Of a DNA stretch of 64,000 bases, positions 33,205 through 43,365 are shown in pieces (positions within the stretch are counted from its first letter, which is position 1; every line of letters begins with the position of its first letter). This DNA is from Nocardia colli (GTDB taxonomy: Bacteria; Actinomycetota; Actinomycetes; Mycobacteriales; Mycobacteriaceae): positions 992,001 through 1,056,000 of the forward strand of contig NZ_VXLC01000003.1 in the NCBI RefSeq assembly GCF_008704205.1, in the 5' to 3' direction. Below the pieces are notes generated by a model. The model was not told where the DNA came from. It did not search any database and worked only from the letters and a program-made list of their open reading frames with translations. The translations under genes were made by a program, and so were the position numbers.

Positions 33205-35583
33205 TCAGGCCTTGCGCGCCACCGTGATTCGCGGCAGCTCGACCGTCGGCTCGTCGACCGCCTCGGCGGGCTGCGAGTCGCGTTCCACCAGCAGCGCGAC
33301 GTGCAGCCGGGACGGACAGCCGAGCTTGAGCATCACCTGGCGCACGTGATTGACCACGGTCCATTCCGAGATCCCCAACTGGGTGGCGATCATGCGGTTG
33401 GTCATGCCGGTGGCGACGAGTCTGGCGATCTCGCCCTGCCGGTTGGTCAGCGCGGCCAGCGGTGAGTCGTCCGGGTCGGGCAGCGTCGGGCCGGTACACG
33501 CGTAGGCCACCGCCTCGGCCAGCGACATCTCCCCCGCCGTGCGCATGATCTCCCGAAACCTGGCCTCACCGAGGGCATTTCGGTGTTCGGCCACCCGTGG
33601 CGCCGGATCGCCCGCGCCCAGTTGCGGAATGCCGTGCGTGGCGCGCAGCCGGCGGGCGGCGTACATCAGCGTCATCGTCGCTTCGGCGTACTCGATCCCG
33701 ACCGCGTCGTAGGCCATCGCGCAGCCCTCCAGCGCGACGATCGCTTGCAGCACATGCTCTTCCAGGCCGTCCTCGTCCAGGTTCTCCCGGTAGAGCAGCT
33801 GGGCGCGATCGGCGGTCCGCGGTCCGATCTGCGTGCGCGCCAGCGTATTCAGTCCGATCAGGCGTGCCGTACTGTCCAGGCACCTGGCCCGGTCGCGCAG
33901 CTTGCCCCAGATCTCGGTGTCCCGGGTGGGCGGATCGGGCATGCGCAGCAGCATCATCGAACCCTGTAGTCGGCCCGGCCACGGCCCGGTGAGCTCGTCG
34001 GCGTAGCGCGCCGCGACGCTCAGCCGATCCTTGGCGCCCGCCCGGTCGCCGACCGCGATCAGCACCGGGACCAGCACCACCGCGACCCGGGCCGCGTCCA
34101 CGGGCCGGTCGAAACGCCGATACGCGGCAATGGAATTCGTCAACAGGTCGACCGCTCGACGCAATCGCCCCGATCGCCCCGCCCAGGTGCCGAGCACCTC
34201 GAGGCACAGCGGTGCGGTCAGCCCGGGTGAGAGCGTGCTGCGGTCGCTCATCTCCAGCGCTTTGGCCAGCACCGACTCCACCTCGGACTGGTAGCCGAAC
34301 TGGATCCACGCTGATTCCAGGTCGGCGGCCAGGCGCACGGCGCGTTCCGGCCGCCCGCTGTCGATCAGATAGTGCACCGCGGCGATGAAGTCCACGATTC
34401 GTTTGCCCGCGGCGTCCAGCGCGGTCGCGCGGTGCTCGCTGGTGTCGAACCGGGGTCCGATGGTCTCGGCGAGCCCGCAGAGCCGGTCCACGTGGTCGTC
34501 GCGCATCGCGGTGGCGCGGGCCGGGTCGGCGGCCAGGATCTGCCGGCAGTAGGCGTGCACGGTGGCGAAGAGCCGGTAGCCGTTTCCGTGCGGCCCGCTG
34601 GAGACGTGATCGAGCAGACTGCGCCTGACCAGCTCGGTCATCGCGTTCGTCGCTTCCTCGTCGGTGGTTCCGGCGGCGAGGCAGGCCATGTCCGTGTCGA
34701 TCACCGACTCGTACATCGACAGGCGCAGCAGCAGGTCGAGCACCTCGGGGGCGACGTCGTCCAGACCCCACTCGACCGCGCCGTGCAGCGTCCGATGCCG
34801 GGCGGGCACGTCGACATAGGACGTGGACTTCAGGTCGGCGCCCGCCTCGATGCGGTGCAGGGTGCGCACCGGGCCGATCCGGGCGATCGAACCCGCCGCG
34901 AGTTCGATGGCCAGCGGCACGCCGTCGAGTTCGCGCACGATCTCGTCGAGCACGAGCCGATCGGCCACCGCGCCGGTTCCCCGGTAGTGGCTGTCGATGC
35001 TGTCGAGCAGCAGCTGGGCCGCGGGTGCGGAACCCGGGTAGTAGTCGCCGGTGTCGCAGCCGGTGCTCAACGGGCGCACGCACAGCACGCATTCGCGGTA
35101 CAGGTTGAACGGGATCCGGCTGGTCGCCACGAGGGTCAGGTTCGGGCAGTGGTCCAAGAGCCGTGCCACATCGGTGGAGATCTGCTCGACCACTCGATCG
35201 CAGTTGTCCAGCAACAGAATTGCCGGACTCGCGCCGATCATCGAGGCCAGCGCCGACAGGGCCTCGACCGGATCGAAGTATCGGGGTGCCGCGGCCAGCG
35301 AGCGGTGACTTGCCTTCTCCAGCACCGCGTTCCACGCGCCGGTTCGATCGACGCACTCGCCGAGATCCACCATCGCGTCCCGGTCTGCGCGGAATCCGCT
35401 GTCCGGCAACGCCTCTCGAGCTAGCCTGGATTTACCCACCCCGGCGGTTCCGGTGAGGGTGAGCAACCGGACCCGGCGATCGAGGAGTAATCGGCCGAGT
35501 TCCGCGAGTTCGGCCGCCCGCCCGACAATCGTCGGAAGCCGATAGGTTCCGGCCAGCGTAGGCCGGAGGTCATCGCCCGCCAT
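33205..35583 (-). CDS. Large ATP-binding LuxR-family regulator
   Basis: 792 residues. The N-terminal AAA/STAND ATPase starts PTIVGRAAELAELGRLL with Walker A GTAGVGKS (45-52) and a Walker B region ILLLDNCDRV; a long helical TPR-like middle follows (about 350-700), and the C-terminus carries a LuxR/GerE helix-turn-helix (about 725-785: LTNRQGEIARLVATGMTNRMIATQLGISEWTVVNHVRQVMLKLGC). Such proteins are signal-responsive activators of secondary metabolism or catabolic genes. GAGAGGTACCC precedes ATG 35583. No adjacent target is obvious, since the neighbouring genes are convergent or divergent single genes. Confidence 0.9.
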   Translation of the reverse strand: MAGDDLRPTLAGTYRLPTIVGRAAELAELGRLLLDRRVRLLTLTGTAGVGKSRLAREALPDSGFRADRDAMVDLGECVDRTGAWNAVLEKASHRSLAAAPRYFDPVEALSALASMIGASPAILLLDNCDRVVEQISTDVARLLDHCPNLTLVATSRIPFNLYRECVLCVRPLSTGCDTGDYYPGSAPAAQLLLDSIDSHYRGTGAVADRLVLDEIVRELDGVPLAIELAAGSIARIGPVRTLHRIEAGADLKSTSYVDVPARHRTLHGAVEWGLDDVAPEVLDLLLRLSMYESVIDTDMACLAAGTTDEEATNAMTELVRRSLLDHVSSGPHGNGYRLFATVHAYCRQILAADPARATAMRDDHVDRLCGLAETIGPRFDTSEHRATALDAAGKRIVDFIAAVHYLIDSGRPERAVRLAADLESAWIQFGYQSEVESVLAKALEMSDRSTLSPGLTAPLCLEVLGTWAGRSGRLRRAVDLLTNSIAAYRRFDRPVDAARVAVVLVPVLIAVGDRAGAKDRLSVAARYADELTGPWPGRLQGSMMLLRMPDPPTRDTEIWGKLRDRARCLDSTARLIGLNTLARTQIGPRTADRAQLLYRENLDEDGLEEHVLQAIVALEGCAMAYDAVGIEYAEATMTLMYAARRLRATHGIPQLGAGDPAPRVAEHRNALGEARFREIMRTAGEMSLAEAVAYACTGPTLPDPDDSPLAALTNRQGEIARLVATGMTNRMIATQLGISEWTVVNHVRQVMLKLGCPSRLHVALLVERDSQPAEAVDEPTVELPRITVARKA

Positions 35584-35881
35584 GGGTACCTCTCAGTCAC
35601 TGCCACGGCTGAGACGACCGCACGAAATACGCCCGAGCCACGTTGCATCCAGGCCGACCGAGCCGAGAGATCGATCGGCGAACCCGAATGTTCACCGATC
35701 GAATACGACCATACCAAGACCTCGCGACACTGCGAGGCGTTCAGCAATACTCCGAGTTGACCTGGGGCTGCGAAGATTTCGTAGGTCACGCGTTACCGAC
35801 CGTGTCCAGTCGAACGACCATCGACTTCTCCGCCGCCCCGCGGTCGGGTAGCAAGAACCTGTCGGTAGCTATCGTCAACCG

Positions 35882-36523
35882 GTGTTCGGACTACCGCAAG
35901 ACACCAGGCTCGGGGGCTCACTCCGGCTCGTCGCCATCGTGGTCAGCGCCGCCGTCACGGGTCTGGTGCCCTTGACGTTCCCGCCCGACGGCGGTGCGAC
36001 GGCGTTCGATCGCGCGGTCGCGACGCGGATCCATTCGGCGTTCGACGCTCGGCCCGGTATCTATCCGGCGCTGGTGCTGCCCAGCAACGGCTACATCCTG
36101 CTGCCGCTGTCGCTGCTCGCGGGCGCGTGGTTCGGCTACCGCGGCCGATGGCGGCGCGCCGCGATCATGGTGCTGGTCCCCGAACTCGCGCTGGGGCTCA
36201 ATGCGCTGCTGTGGAAGCCACTCTGGGACAGGCACTTACACGACTACCTCGCCTATCCCAGCGGGCATACGGTGCATCTGGTCGCGATCGCGACGGCGTT
36301 CATCGTGCTGATCGATTCGATCCGGGCGCGGCTCCTCGCGTTCGCGGTAGCGGTGGTGGCGATGCTCGCGGCGGCCGTCGGCATGATCGGCCTCGACTAC
36401 CACCTGCCCACCGACATCATCGGGGGCGCCGCGGTCGCCATCGCGACGGTGCTCGCGCTCTGCTGGGCGGCGCAGGCGTTATTCGACCGGCCGGGCCGCA
36501 CCGAACAGCATTCGACGCAGTAG
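35882..36523 (+). CDS. PAP2-superfamily phosphatase
   Basis: 213-residue integral membrane phosphatase. The three-part active site is present: KPLWDRHLHDY (motif 1, somewhat degenerate), YPSGHT (motif 2) and GLDYHLPTDIIGG (motif 3, histidine and aspartate kept). Five to six hydrophobic helices surround them. Likely substrates are lipid phosphates such as undecaprenyl pyrophosphate or phosphatidic acid. GTG 35882 has no clear ribosome site. Its last 45 bases overlap the 3' end of the convergent cytochrome b561 gene. Confidence 0.88.
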   Translation: MFGLPQDTRLGGSLRLVAIVVSAAVTGLVPLTFPPDGGATAFDRAVATRIHSAFDARPGIYPALVLPSNGYILLPLSLLAGAWFGYRGRWRRAAIMVLVPELALGLNALLWKPLWDRHLHDYLAYPSGHTVHLVAIATAFIVLIDSIRARLLAFAVAVVAMLAAAVGMIGLDYHLPTDIIGGAAVAIATVLALCWAAQALFDRPGRTEQHSTQ

Positions 36524-37027
36524 ACCGTCACGCAGGATCAGCGCGTGGAAGGCGATCGCGCAGATGTGCGCGGTGAACACCACGAGCAGGGCATAACCGA
36601 AGTAGGTGTGCAGTGACCGCAGTCGCTCGTACAACTGCCAGTCGGCGGACACCAGCGCGGGCAGCTCGATCCCGCCCGCGAGCCGCCCGTCCGCGCCGGA
36701 CGCGGACACCATCGCCCAGCCGATCAGCGGCTGCGCGAGAAGCAATACGTACATGAGGATTTCGGATCCGAACGCGACCCGCCGTTCGATCGACCCGAGC
36801 CGTGCGAACGCCCCGGGCCCGCGCCGCAGCACCCGATTGACCACCCGCACCACCGCCAGCGCCAGCACGCACACGCCGACGGTCATGTGCACCGTGCGCA
36901 ACGCGTTGCTCTCACCCCACCAATGCACCATCCCCGCCCCCGCGATCAGCGCGGCAACCACCAGCGCCGCCATCAGCCAGTGCAACACCCGGGTCAGCGG
37001 ATCGAACCGGACGATCTCGGTACTCAC
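36479..37027 (-). CDS. Cytochrome b561-family membrane protein
   Basis: 182 residues, four hydrophobic helices. The family heme histidines are visible in RFDPLTRVLHWLMAALV (helix 1), LRTVHMTVGVCVL (helix 2) and LHTYFGYALLVVFTAHICAIAFHAL (helix 4). It carries electrons across or along the membrane, often quinone-linked. GTG 37027 was chosen because AGGAGA is 6 bases upstream; the in-frame ATG 37033 directly abuts it. It overlaps the PAP2 gene tail-to-tail and is divergent from the LLM oxidoreductase. Confidence 0.9.
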   Translation of the reverse strand: MSTEIVRFDPLTRVLHWLMAALVVAALIAGAGMVHWWGESNALRTVHMTVGVCVLALAVVRVVNRVLRRGPGAFARLGSIERRVAFGSEILMYVLLLAQPLIGWAMVSASGADGRLAGGIELPALVSADWQLYERLRSLHTYFGYALLVVFTAHICAIAFHALILRDGLLRRMLFGAARPVE

Positions 37028-37142
37028 ACGCATTCTCCTGCCACTGCCGGACCCACGGTTAAGACACGGATGCCGCGGGCGAACAGTTCAGCGCGCCGGG
37101 ATCGATGACCGGCAAACCCTTGGTACCGACCGGGAAAGGTGG

Positions 37143-37156
37143 TAGAACTTGTTCTA
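37143..37156. promoter_or_regulatory. KstR-type operator upstream of LLM oxidoreductase
   Basis: TAGAACTTGTTCTA: perfect 6-base arms with a 2-base spacer. It matches every fixed position of the established KstR consensus TNNAACNNGTTNNA (the TetR repressor of cholesterol catabolism in mycobacteria and rhodococci). It lies 24 bases before the GTG of the F420-type enzyme, within the likely promoter, and 116 bases from the divergent cytochrome gene. Confidence 0.8.
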
Positions 37157-37180
37157 GTTTACTGGATGGGAGCGCGTACG

Positions 37181-38029
37181 GTGCGGTACGGGATTGTGTT
37201 GTTCACCAGCGATCGAGGCATCACGCCCGCGGATGCGGCGGTGGCCGCGGAGGGTGCCGGTTTCGACACGTTCTACGTGCCGGAGCACACGCATATCCCG
37301 GTGATCCGGGCGGCCGCGCATCCGCAGACGGGAGACGCGAGCCTGCCGGACGACCGGTATCTGCGCACCCTCGATCCATGGGTGGCGCTGGCCACCATCG
37401 CCGCCGTCACCACCAGGATCGGCTTGTCGACGGCGGTGGCGCTGCCCGCCGAACACCACCCGATCACCCTGGCGAAAACCATCGCCTCGCTCGACCACCT
37501 CTCCGGCGGCCGGGTCAGCCTGGGCGTCGGATTCGGCTGGAACACCGACGAACTCGCCCACCACGGCGTCAACCCGGCCAAGCGCCGGACGGTCCTGCGC
37601 GAGCATCTGGACGCGATGCGCGCCCTCTGGACCGACGAAGAGGCCAGCTTCGCCGGCGAATTCGTCAACTTCGGCGCGAGCTGGTCCTGGCCCAAGCCGA
37701 TCCAGAAGCGGATCCCGGTGCTGCTCGGCGCGGCGGGCACGGAGAAGTCCTTCGCGTGGCTGGCCAAGAACGCCGACGGCTGGATCACCACCCCCACCGA
37801 GGACGGCGTCGACGACAAGATCGCGCTGTTGCACCGCGTCTGGCGCGAACACGGCCGCGAGGGCACCCCGGAGGTCATCGCACTCGCCGGTAAGCCGAAC
37901 CCGGAACAGCTGGCGCAGTGGGCCGAAGCCGGCGTCACCGAGGCCGTTTTCGGCATGCCCGATCGCACCACCGACGAAGTGCGCGCCTACCTCGGCAGGC
38001 TCGCCGGAAAGCTCGGCATCGGCGCCTGA
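37181..38029 (+). CDS. LLM-class F420-dependent oxidoreductase
   Basis: 282-residue luciferase-like TIM barrel. Conserved elements are AAEGAGFDTFYVPEHTHIP, ATIAAVTTRIGLSTAVALPAEHHPITLAKTIASLDHLSGGRVSLGVGFGWN and a C-terminal GWITTP. This pattern matches the F420-dependent LLM subgroup often found in sterol-degradation regulons. GTG 37181 was chosen for GGGAG at 8-base spacing; earlier in-frame starts (37139, 37166) overlap the operator or lack a ribosome site. The KstR-type box suggests induction by sterol catabolites. The reaction is unknown. Confidence 0.9.
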   Translation: MRYGIVLFTSDRGITPADAAVAAEGAGFDTFYVPEHTHIPVIRAAAHPQTGDASLPDDRYLRTLDPWVALATIAAVTTRIGLSTAVALPAEHHPITLAKTIASLDHLSGGRVSLGVGFGWNTDELAHHGVNPAKRRTVLREHLDAMRALWTDEEASFAGEFVNFGASWSWPKPIQKRIPVLLGAAGTEKSFAWLAKNADGWITTPTEDGVDDKIALLHRVWREHGREGTPEVIALAGKPNPEQLAQWAEAGVTEAVFGMPDRTTDEVRAYLGRLAGKLGIGA

Positions 38030-38043
38030 GCACCGACGACAGC

Positions 38044-38079
38044 CGGCGGCCCGTGCGCGATGATGCGCACGGGCCGCCG
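38044..38079. terminator. Bidirectional terminator
   Basis: 15-base perfect arms CGGCGGCCCGTGCGC / GCGCACGGGCCGCCG with a 6-base loop, between the convergent LLM and ABC-permease genes; TCTTCATCGATTC follows on the plus strand. Confidence 0.8.
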
Positions 38080-38090
38080 TCTTCATCGAT

Positions 38091-39725
38091 TCAGCGCAGG
38101 TCGCGCCTGCGGAATGCGGTGATGCCCACCGCAAGCAGCGCCGCGGCGATCACCAGCAACCAGATCACCGGTGCGGCTTGAAATTCCGCGCCGGGCAGTT
38201 TCGGCGGATGCACGAACGGCACCACGTCGACCACCCACTGCGGCAGCCCGTCCAGCGAACCGGCGAAAAAGATGACGAGCATGACGCTGAGAATGCCCCA
38301 GACGACCGGGGTGAACCGGGGCACGATCCCGTAGATCGCCACCGCGATGCCGGTGAACACCCACACCGCGGGCACCTGAACGGCCGCCGCGCCCAGCGAG
38401 TCGGCCAGCTTGCCCGCCAGATCCCCGTCGGTCGCGCCGTAGACGATGCCGATCGCCAGGCCGGCCAGCAGCAGGAGCACGGCGGGACCGAGCAGCGCGA
38501 AACCGATGTGGCTCAACGCATATCGCTCGCGGCTCACCGAACCGGACAGCGTGGACTCGGCGCGATGGCTCGACTCCTCGTCGTGCAGCCGCAGCGCCGC
38601 CGACAGCGAGTACGCGGCCGCGCCCATGGCGAGCAGCGAGAGCGCGAAGGTGACGAACGAGTCCTGGAGCATGTCCGACCCGCCCATCCGGGTGAGCATG
38701 TCCTTGATGGAGGAGTTGTTGTCGAGCATGTCGCCGACGCTCTTGATCGCCCCGCCCATCAGCAGCCCGTACAGCACGAATCCGATCGCCCAGACCAGCA
38801 GCGAGCCGCGTTGCAGACGCCAGGCCAGCCCGGTCGGGCCGGACAGCCCCGCAGCCGCGGTCGGCGGGCCGGGCCGTTCGGCGAGCAGCCCGGACCCGGT
38901 ATCGCGCCGGCTCAGCAATCCATATGCCACGCCGACCGCGAGCACCGCGAGGACGAGCAGCGGAATCAGCACCCACCAGCGTTCCTGCGCGAACGCCCGC
39001 ATCTGGATGCACCAGCCGAGCGGCGAGAACCAGGTCAGCACACCGTTTCCCGCGTCACCGATGGCCCGCACCGCGAACGCGGCGGCGAGTGCGCCGAGCG
39101 CGACCCCGCGGGCGATCCGCGCGCCGGTGCTCACCTGCGCGGCCACCGCGGCCACTCCCGCCCAGGCCAGACCGGAGCAGGCCAGGGCCGCGGAGAAGGC
39201 CAGCGAGCCGGCGATCGGCAGGTCGTTGCTGTACAGCATTGCGGTGGACAGGATTCCGACCAGCACACAGCCCGTCGCGGTCAGCAGCAGCGCGGCGGTC
39301 AGCCCGGCGAAGCGGCCGATGCTGGTGGCGCCGATCAGTTCGGCCCGCCCCGTCTCCTCCTCGACCCGGGTGTGCCGGATCACCGTGAGGATCGTCGCGA
39401 TGGCGATCATCGCGAAATACGGTCCGGCCTTCCACAACGCCATCGAGCCGAGGTCTGTGCTGAACACCGGGCCATACATGGCGACCAGCGCGGGACTGTC
39501 GGTGATGGTCTTCGCGTAGTTCGCCAGATCGGCCGGCGTGCCATAGACGCTCTTGGTGCTCGCGACATAGAACGCGGGCAGCATGCCGAACGCGAACACC
39601 CACAGCGGCAAGATGATTCGATCGCGGCGTAGGTACAGGCGCAACAGCTGACCGGTACCCGCGAAGTCGGCCGAGCCGCGCACGGCCGGGGCGGCATACG
39701 GCCTGCCCGCAGTAACGGTGGTCAT
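38091..39725 (-). CDS. ABC-type exporter permease (tetronasin/polyketide-exporter type)
   Basis: 544-residue membrane protein with about 12 hydrophobic segments in two similar halves. It begins with a cytosolic leader, then [21 protein letters not shown]; the second half begins [22 protein letters not shown]. This layout is seen in actinobacterial ABC exporters annotated as polyketide-antibiotic or tetronasin transporters. The ATG overlaps the ATPase stop (ATGA), so it is co-translated with its ATPase. Natural substrate unknown; drug or lipid export is likely. Confidence 0.87.
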   Translation of the reverse strand: MTTVTAGRPYAAPAVRGSADFAGTGQLLRLYLRRDRIILPLWVFAFGMLPAFYVASTKSVYGTPADLANYAKTITDSPALVAMYGPVFSTDLGSMALWKAGPYFAMIAIATILTVIRHTRVEEETGRAELIGATSIGRFAGLTAALLLTATGCVLVGILSTAMLYSNDLPIAGSLAFSAALACSGLAWAGVAAVAAQVSTGARIARGVALGALAAAFAVRAIGDAGNGVLTWFSPLGWCIQMRAFAQERWWVLIPLLVLAVLAVGVAYGLLSRRDTGSGLLAERPGPPTAAAGLSGPTGLAWRLQRGSLLVWAIGFVLYGLLMGGAIKSVGDMLDNNSSIKDMLTRMGGSDMLQDSFVTFALSLLAMGAAAYSLSAALRLHDEESSHRAESTLSGSVSRERYALSHIGFALLGPAVLLLLAGLAIGIVYGATDGDLAGKLADSLGAAAVQVPAVWVFTGIAVAIYGIVPRFTPVVWGILSVMLVIFFAGSLDGLPQWVVDVVPFVHPPKLPGAEFQAAPVIWLLVIAAALLAVGITAFRRRDLR

Positions 39726-40654
39726 GCGCGCACCTTCTCCCCGTGCTCCACCGCGCCCTTCGAGGCGTCGCCGTCGACGTGATAGTGCCGCATGAACAGC
39801 TCTTCCAGGGTGGGCGGCGCGCTGGTCAGGCTGCGCACGCCGGTGTCGCCGAGCAGCCGGATCAGCTCGCCGAGGTGCTCGCCCTCGACCTGGCAGCGCA
39901 GCGTCTTGCCGTCCCACTGGACATCTTCGATACCGGCGATCCGGCCGAGATCGCCCGGGTCGCCGAGTAATTCGGCGGTGATCGAGGTGCGCGACAGGTG
40001 CCGCATCTCCGACAGCGAGCCGCTCTCCACGGTGCGTCCGGCCCGGATGATGGTCACTCGATCGCAGAGCACCTCCACCTCGGACAGGATGTGGCTGGAC
40101 AGCAGGACCGTCGTTCCGCGCTGCTTGGCCTCTTCGACGCATTCCCGAAACACCTGTTCCATCAACGGATCCAGGCCCGAGGTCGGTTCGTCGAGCAGCA
40201 GCAACTTCACGTCCGAGGCGAGCGCGGAGATCAGCGCGACCTTCTGCCGGTTGCCCTTCGAGTAGGTCCGCGCCTTCTTGCGCGGATCCAGATCGAACCG
40301 CTGGATCAGCTCCGCCCGGCGCTCGGCGTTGATGCCGCCGCGCATGCGGGCCAGCAGATCGATGGTCTCACCGCCGGACAGCGACGGCCACAGCGTGACA
40401 TCGCCTGGGACGTAAGCGAGTTCGTGATGCAGCGCGACCGCGTCGGCCCACGGGTCGCGGCCGAACAGTTCGGCCCGGCCGGAGGTGGCGCGCAGGATGC
40501 CGAGCAGCACCCGGATCGTCGTCGACTTGCCCGCGCCGTTCGGCCCCAGGAAGCCGTGGATCTCCCCTTCGCTGACCGACAGATCCAGCCCGTCCAGTGC
40601 GGCCACATGGCCGAATGTCTTACGGAGATCGTTGATTCGAATGATCTCGGACAT
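39722..40654 (-). CDS. ABC exporter ATP-binding protein
   Basis: 310 residues. Walker [10 protein letters not shown], an unusual signature [15 protein letters not shown] in place of LSGGQ, Walker [14 protein letters not shown] and the switch histidine in [11 protein letters not shown] are present; the C-terminal 80 residues form the extension typical of DrrA-type drug-export ATPases. The ATG shares one base with the TetR stop (TGATG), and its own stop overlaps the permease start. Confidence 0.95.
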   Translation of the reverse strand: MSEIIRINDLRKTFGHVAALDGLDLSVSEGEIHGFLGPNGAGKSTTIRVLLGILRATSGRAELFGRDPWADAVALHHELAYVPGDVTLWPSLSGGETIDLLARMRGGINAERRAELIQRFDLDPRKKARTYSKGNRQKVALISALASDVKLLLLDEPTSGLDPLMEQVFRECVEEAKQRGTTVLLSSHILSEVEVLCDRVTIIRAGRTVESGSLSEMRHLSRTSITAELLGDPGDLGRIAGIEDVQWDGKTLRCQVEGEHLGELIRLLGDTGVRSLTSAPPTLEELFMRHYHVDGDASKGAVEHGEKVRA

Positions 40655-41307
40655 CAGTGCTCCTTGATGAAGGTGTCCAAAAGCGTTGGGTCGGTGAGGA
40701 TTCCCTGGGTGTAGAACTCCAGGGCGGGAGGCGTGAGCTCTTCGGTCAGCTCACGGATGGCCTTACGGAAATCGAGCTTCTCGCCGGGTTGCTGATGCAT
40801 CTGCATCCAGAGCAGCGTCGCGCCGACGTTGAGCGTCATCAGGTATCTCGCCCGGGCCGCCGGGTCCCGGCTCGGCTTGATCGTGCCCGCGTCGACGCCC
40901 TGCTGGATGTAGATCTCGGCGTCGTCCACCATGTGCTCGAACAGCGATCGCGCCATCGGTCCGCCGGCTTGCAGGCTGCGCACCATGTAGGCGACCAGCG
41001 GACCGTAGACCTCGATCTCGGCCAGCGCGGACAACATGCCCTTGGCCATGCTGTTCGCGGTGAGCGCCTTGAGCTTCTCGTCGCGGATCAGCTTCAGCAC
41101 CCGGTCGTCGCACGCGGCACGCAGGCCGTCCTTCGAGCCGAAGTGATGATTCACCAGGCCTGGCGAGACACCCGCCGCCTTCGCGATGGCGCGCACGCCG
41201 ACCTGGAAACCCTCGTCGCCGAAGACCTCGATCGCGGCGTCGCGGATCCGGGCCGCCGTGGTCAGATCCGTGGCGGGTCCTTGCGGTACGGGCTGTTCGT
41301 TAAACAC
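40654..41307 (-). CDS. TetR-family regulator of the ABC exporter
   Basis: 217 residues. Helix-turn-helix at about 18-65 ([46 protein letters not shown]), then a helical ligand domain containing a C-terminal WMQMHQQ segment. GTG 41307 (GTG TTT AAC GAA) has no ribosome site; a TAGTAT or TATATT element lies about 10-17 bases upstream, so the mRNA may be leaderless. The first gene of a three-gene operon; it probably represses it through the two repeats at 41300-41335. Confidence 0.88.
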   Translation of the reverse strand: MFNEQPVPQGPATDLTTAARIRDAAIEVFGDEGFQVGVRAIAKAAGVSPGLVNHHFGSKDGLRAACDDRVLKLIRDEKLKALTANSMAKGMLSALAEIEVYGPLVAYMVRSLQAGGPMARSLFEHMVDDAEIYIQQGVDAGTIKPSRDPAARARYLMTLNVGATLLWMQMHQQPGEKLDFRKAIRELTEELTPPALEFYTQGILTDPTLLDTFIKEH

Positions 41308-41335
41308 ATGTTCAATATACTAAACACTCGTTCAA
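41300..41335. promoter_or_regulatory. Tandem operator repeats for the exporter TetR
   Basis: TTAAACACATGTTCAA (41300-41315) and CTAAACACTCGTTCAA (41320-41335): 16-base repeats starting 20 bases apart, each an imperfect dyad of the form TnAACA-TGTTnA. They cover the start codon and the -10 region of the TetR gene. Confidence 0.65.
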
Positions 41336-41413
41336 TCCACCACAAGAGCCGTGCCCGGAATGTCGTGTCAACAGTCACGGTTTGGTCGGCGCGGCGCGGG
41401 CTAATGTCGAGTT

Positions 41414-43345
41414 ATGACAACCGGCATCGCAACGACCGCGGATCACCTACGCGCGGCACTGGACGGACCGTGGGGCGAGATCCGGGAGCAGGCCCGGATT
41501 CAACTCGCCGATGACAAGTTCGCCGGGGACTCCTACCTCGACTACAAGGCCGCCCGCGCGCGGGTGCTCGAGCAGATGCGGGTCATCGCCACCATGGGCT
41601 ACGCCGAGCGCGGCTTCCGCCGGGAGAACGGCGGGACCAGCGAGCCGGGCGCCGCGGTGACCGGGCTGGAGATGCTCGCGTACACCGATCTGTCGCTGTG
41701 GGTGAAGGCCGGCGTGCAGTGGGGCCTGTTCGGCGGCGCGGTGGAGAACCTCGGCACCGAGCGGCACCGCGAGTACATCAAGCGGCTCATCTCGCTCGAC
41801 CTGCTCGGCTGTTTCGCGATGACCGAGTCCGGGCACGGCAGCGATGTCGCGCACCTGGAGACCACCGCGACCTACGACCCGGACACGCAGGAGTTCGTGA
41901 TCCACTCGCCGACCCCGTCGGCGCGCAAGGACTACATCGGCGGCGCGGCCGAACACGCCAGGATGGCCGCGGTTTTCGCGCAGCTGATCACCCAGGGCGA
42001 GGGCCGCGGCGTGCACTGCCTGCTGGTGCCGATCCGCGACGAGAACGGCGCCGACCTGCCCGGCGTGACCACCTTCGACGACGGGCTCAAGGGCGGGCTG
42101 CCCGGTGTGGACAACGGCCGGATCGTGTTCGACCAGGTGCGCATTCCGCGGGAGAACCTGCTCAACCGCTACGCCGACGTCGAGCCGGACGGCACCTACA
42201 CCTCCGAGATCGAGAACCCGAGCCGGCGCTTCTTCACCACGCTCGGCACCCTCGTTCGCGGGCGGGTCAGCGTCGGTGGCGCGGCCGCCGCGGGTACCCG
42301 GGTCGCGCTGAGCATCGCCTTGCGCTATGCGCTCAAGCGCAGGCAGTTCTCCGATCCGGACAGCGGGCAGGAGACGGTCCTGCTGGACTACCGCAGTCAC
42401 CAGCGGCGGCTGCTCCCGCTCGTCGCCAAGACCTACGCGCTGGCGTTCGCGCAGAACGACCTCGTGCGCCGGATGCATCTGGTCCAGACCGGCCAGGACC
42501 TGAACCCGAGTTCGCAACGGGCACTGGAGAAGCGGGCCGCCGGCCTCAAGGTCGCGCAGACCCGGCACGCCACCCGCGCCATCCAGGAATGCCGCGAAGC
42601 CTGCGGCGGCGCCGGCTATCTGACCGAGAACCGCCTGGTCACGCTGAAGGCGGACACCGATGTGTTCACAACCTTCGAAGGCGACAACGTGGTGCTCACC
42701 CAGCTGGTCGCCAAGGAGCTGCTCACCGCGTACTCCGACGAGGTCCGCGACCTGGACGCGCTCGGCTGGGTCAAGTTCGCCGCCACCATGGCCGGCGACG
42801 AGGTCCGCAAGGTGACCGGCGTGCGTCAGCTGATCCAGCGCCTGCGCGACGGATCCAACGACTCCGTCGACGAGGGCGACCTCGCCCGCCGCGCGGTCCA
42901 GCTGCAACTCTTCGCCGACCGCGAGGAATACCTGGTGCGCACCGCAGGCCACCGCCTGCGGGCCCGCGCGAAGGACACCACCCCGTTCGAGGCGTTCAAC
43001 AACGCGCAGGACCACATCCTCGCCGCCGGCACCGCCCACATCGACCGGTTGGTGCTCGAGGCGTTCATCGAAGGCATCGAGGGCATTCAGGACCAGGAAG
43101 CCCGCGACCTCGCCGAAACCGTCTGCGACCTCTACGTTTACGCGACTCTGGAGGAAAACCGCGACTGGTACATCATGCACCGCTTCATGTCCGTCGAGCG
43201 CGCCAAGGCGGTCCGCCGCGGCGTCAACGAACTCGTCGACCGCCTCCGCCCCGAGGCCCTCACCCTCGTAGAGGGCATGGGCGTCCCGGAATCCATGCTG
43301 CGGGCAGCAATGCTCGATGACGCGAGCGTGTACGAGCGGGGGTAA
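41414..43345 (+). CDS. Acyl-CoA oxidase/dehydrogenase (ACOX-type)
   Basis: 643 residues, the length of acyl-CoA oxidases rather than of ordinary dehydrogenases (about 380). Seen are the FAD/substrate loop FAMTESGHGSDVAHLETTATYDP, PSARKDYIGGAAEHARMA, the ALKRRQF segment, ACGGAGYLTENRL and the catalytic-base motif TTFEGDNVVLTQL (Glu422), then the oxidase-specific C-terminal domain. It oxidises acyl-CoA with FAD, possibly transferring electrons to oxygen. TAATGT lies 6 bases before ATG 41414 and no ribosome site is seen, so the message may be leaderless. Confidence 0.93.
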   Translation: MTTGIATTADHLRAALDGPWGEIREQARIQLADDKFAGDSYLDYKAARARVLEQMRVIATMGYAERGFRRENGGTSEPGAAVTGLEMLAYTDLSLWVKAGVQWGLFGGAVENLGTERHREYIKRLISLDLLGCFAMTESGHGSDVAHLETTATYDPDTQEFVIHSPTPSARKDYIGGAAEHARMAAVFAQLITQGEGRGVHCLLVPIRDENGADLPGVTTFDDGLKGGLPGVDNGRIVFDQVRIPRENLLNRYADVEPDGTYTSEIENPSRRFFTTLGTLVRGRVSVGGAAAAGTRVALSIALRYALKRRQFSDPDSGQETVLLDYRSHQRRLLPLVAKTYALAFAQNDLVRRMHLVQTGQDLNPSSQRALEKRAAGLKVAQTRHATRAIQECREACGGAGYLTENRLVTLKADTDVFTTFEGDNVVLTQLVAKELLTAYSDEVRDLDALGWVKFAATMAGDEVRKVTGVRQLIQRLRDGSNDSVDEGDLARRAVQLQLFADREEYLVRTAGHRLRARAKDTTPFEAFNNAQDHILAAGTAHIDRLVLEAFIEGIEGIQDQEARDLAETVCDLYVYATLEENRDWYIMHRFMSVERAKAVRRGVNELVDRLRPEALTLVEGMGVPESMLRAAMLDDASVYERG

Positions 43346-43365
43346 TCGACCCCGATCGACCAGGC

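Noticed and set aside
38178..39632. 484-codon open frame opposite the ABC permease
   Set aside because: Composition (Gln/Arg/His-rich) and lack of motifs mark it as a shadow of the permease gene.
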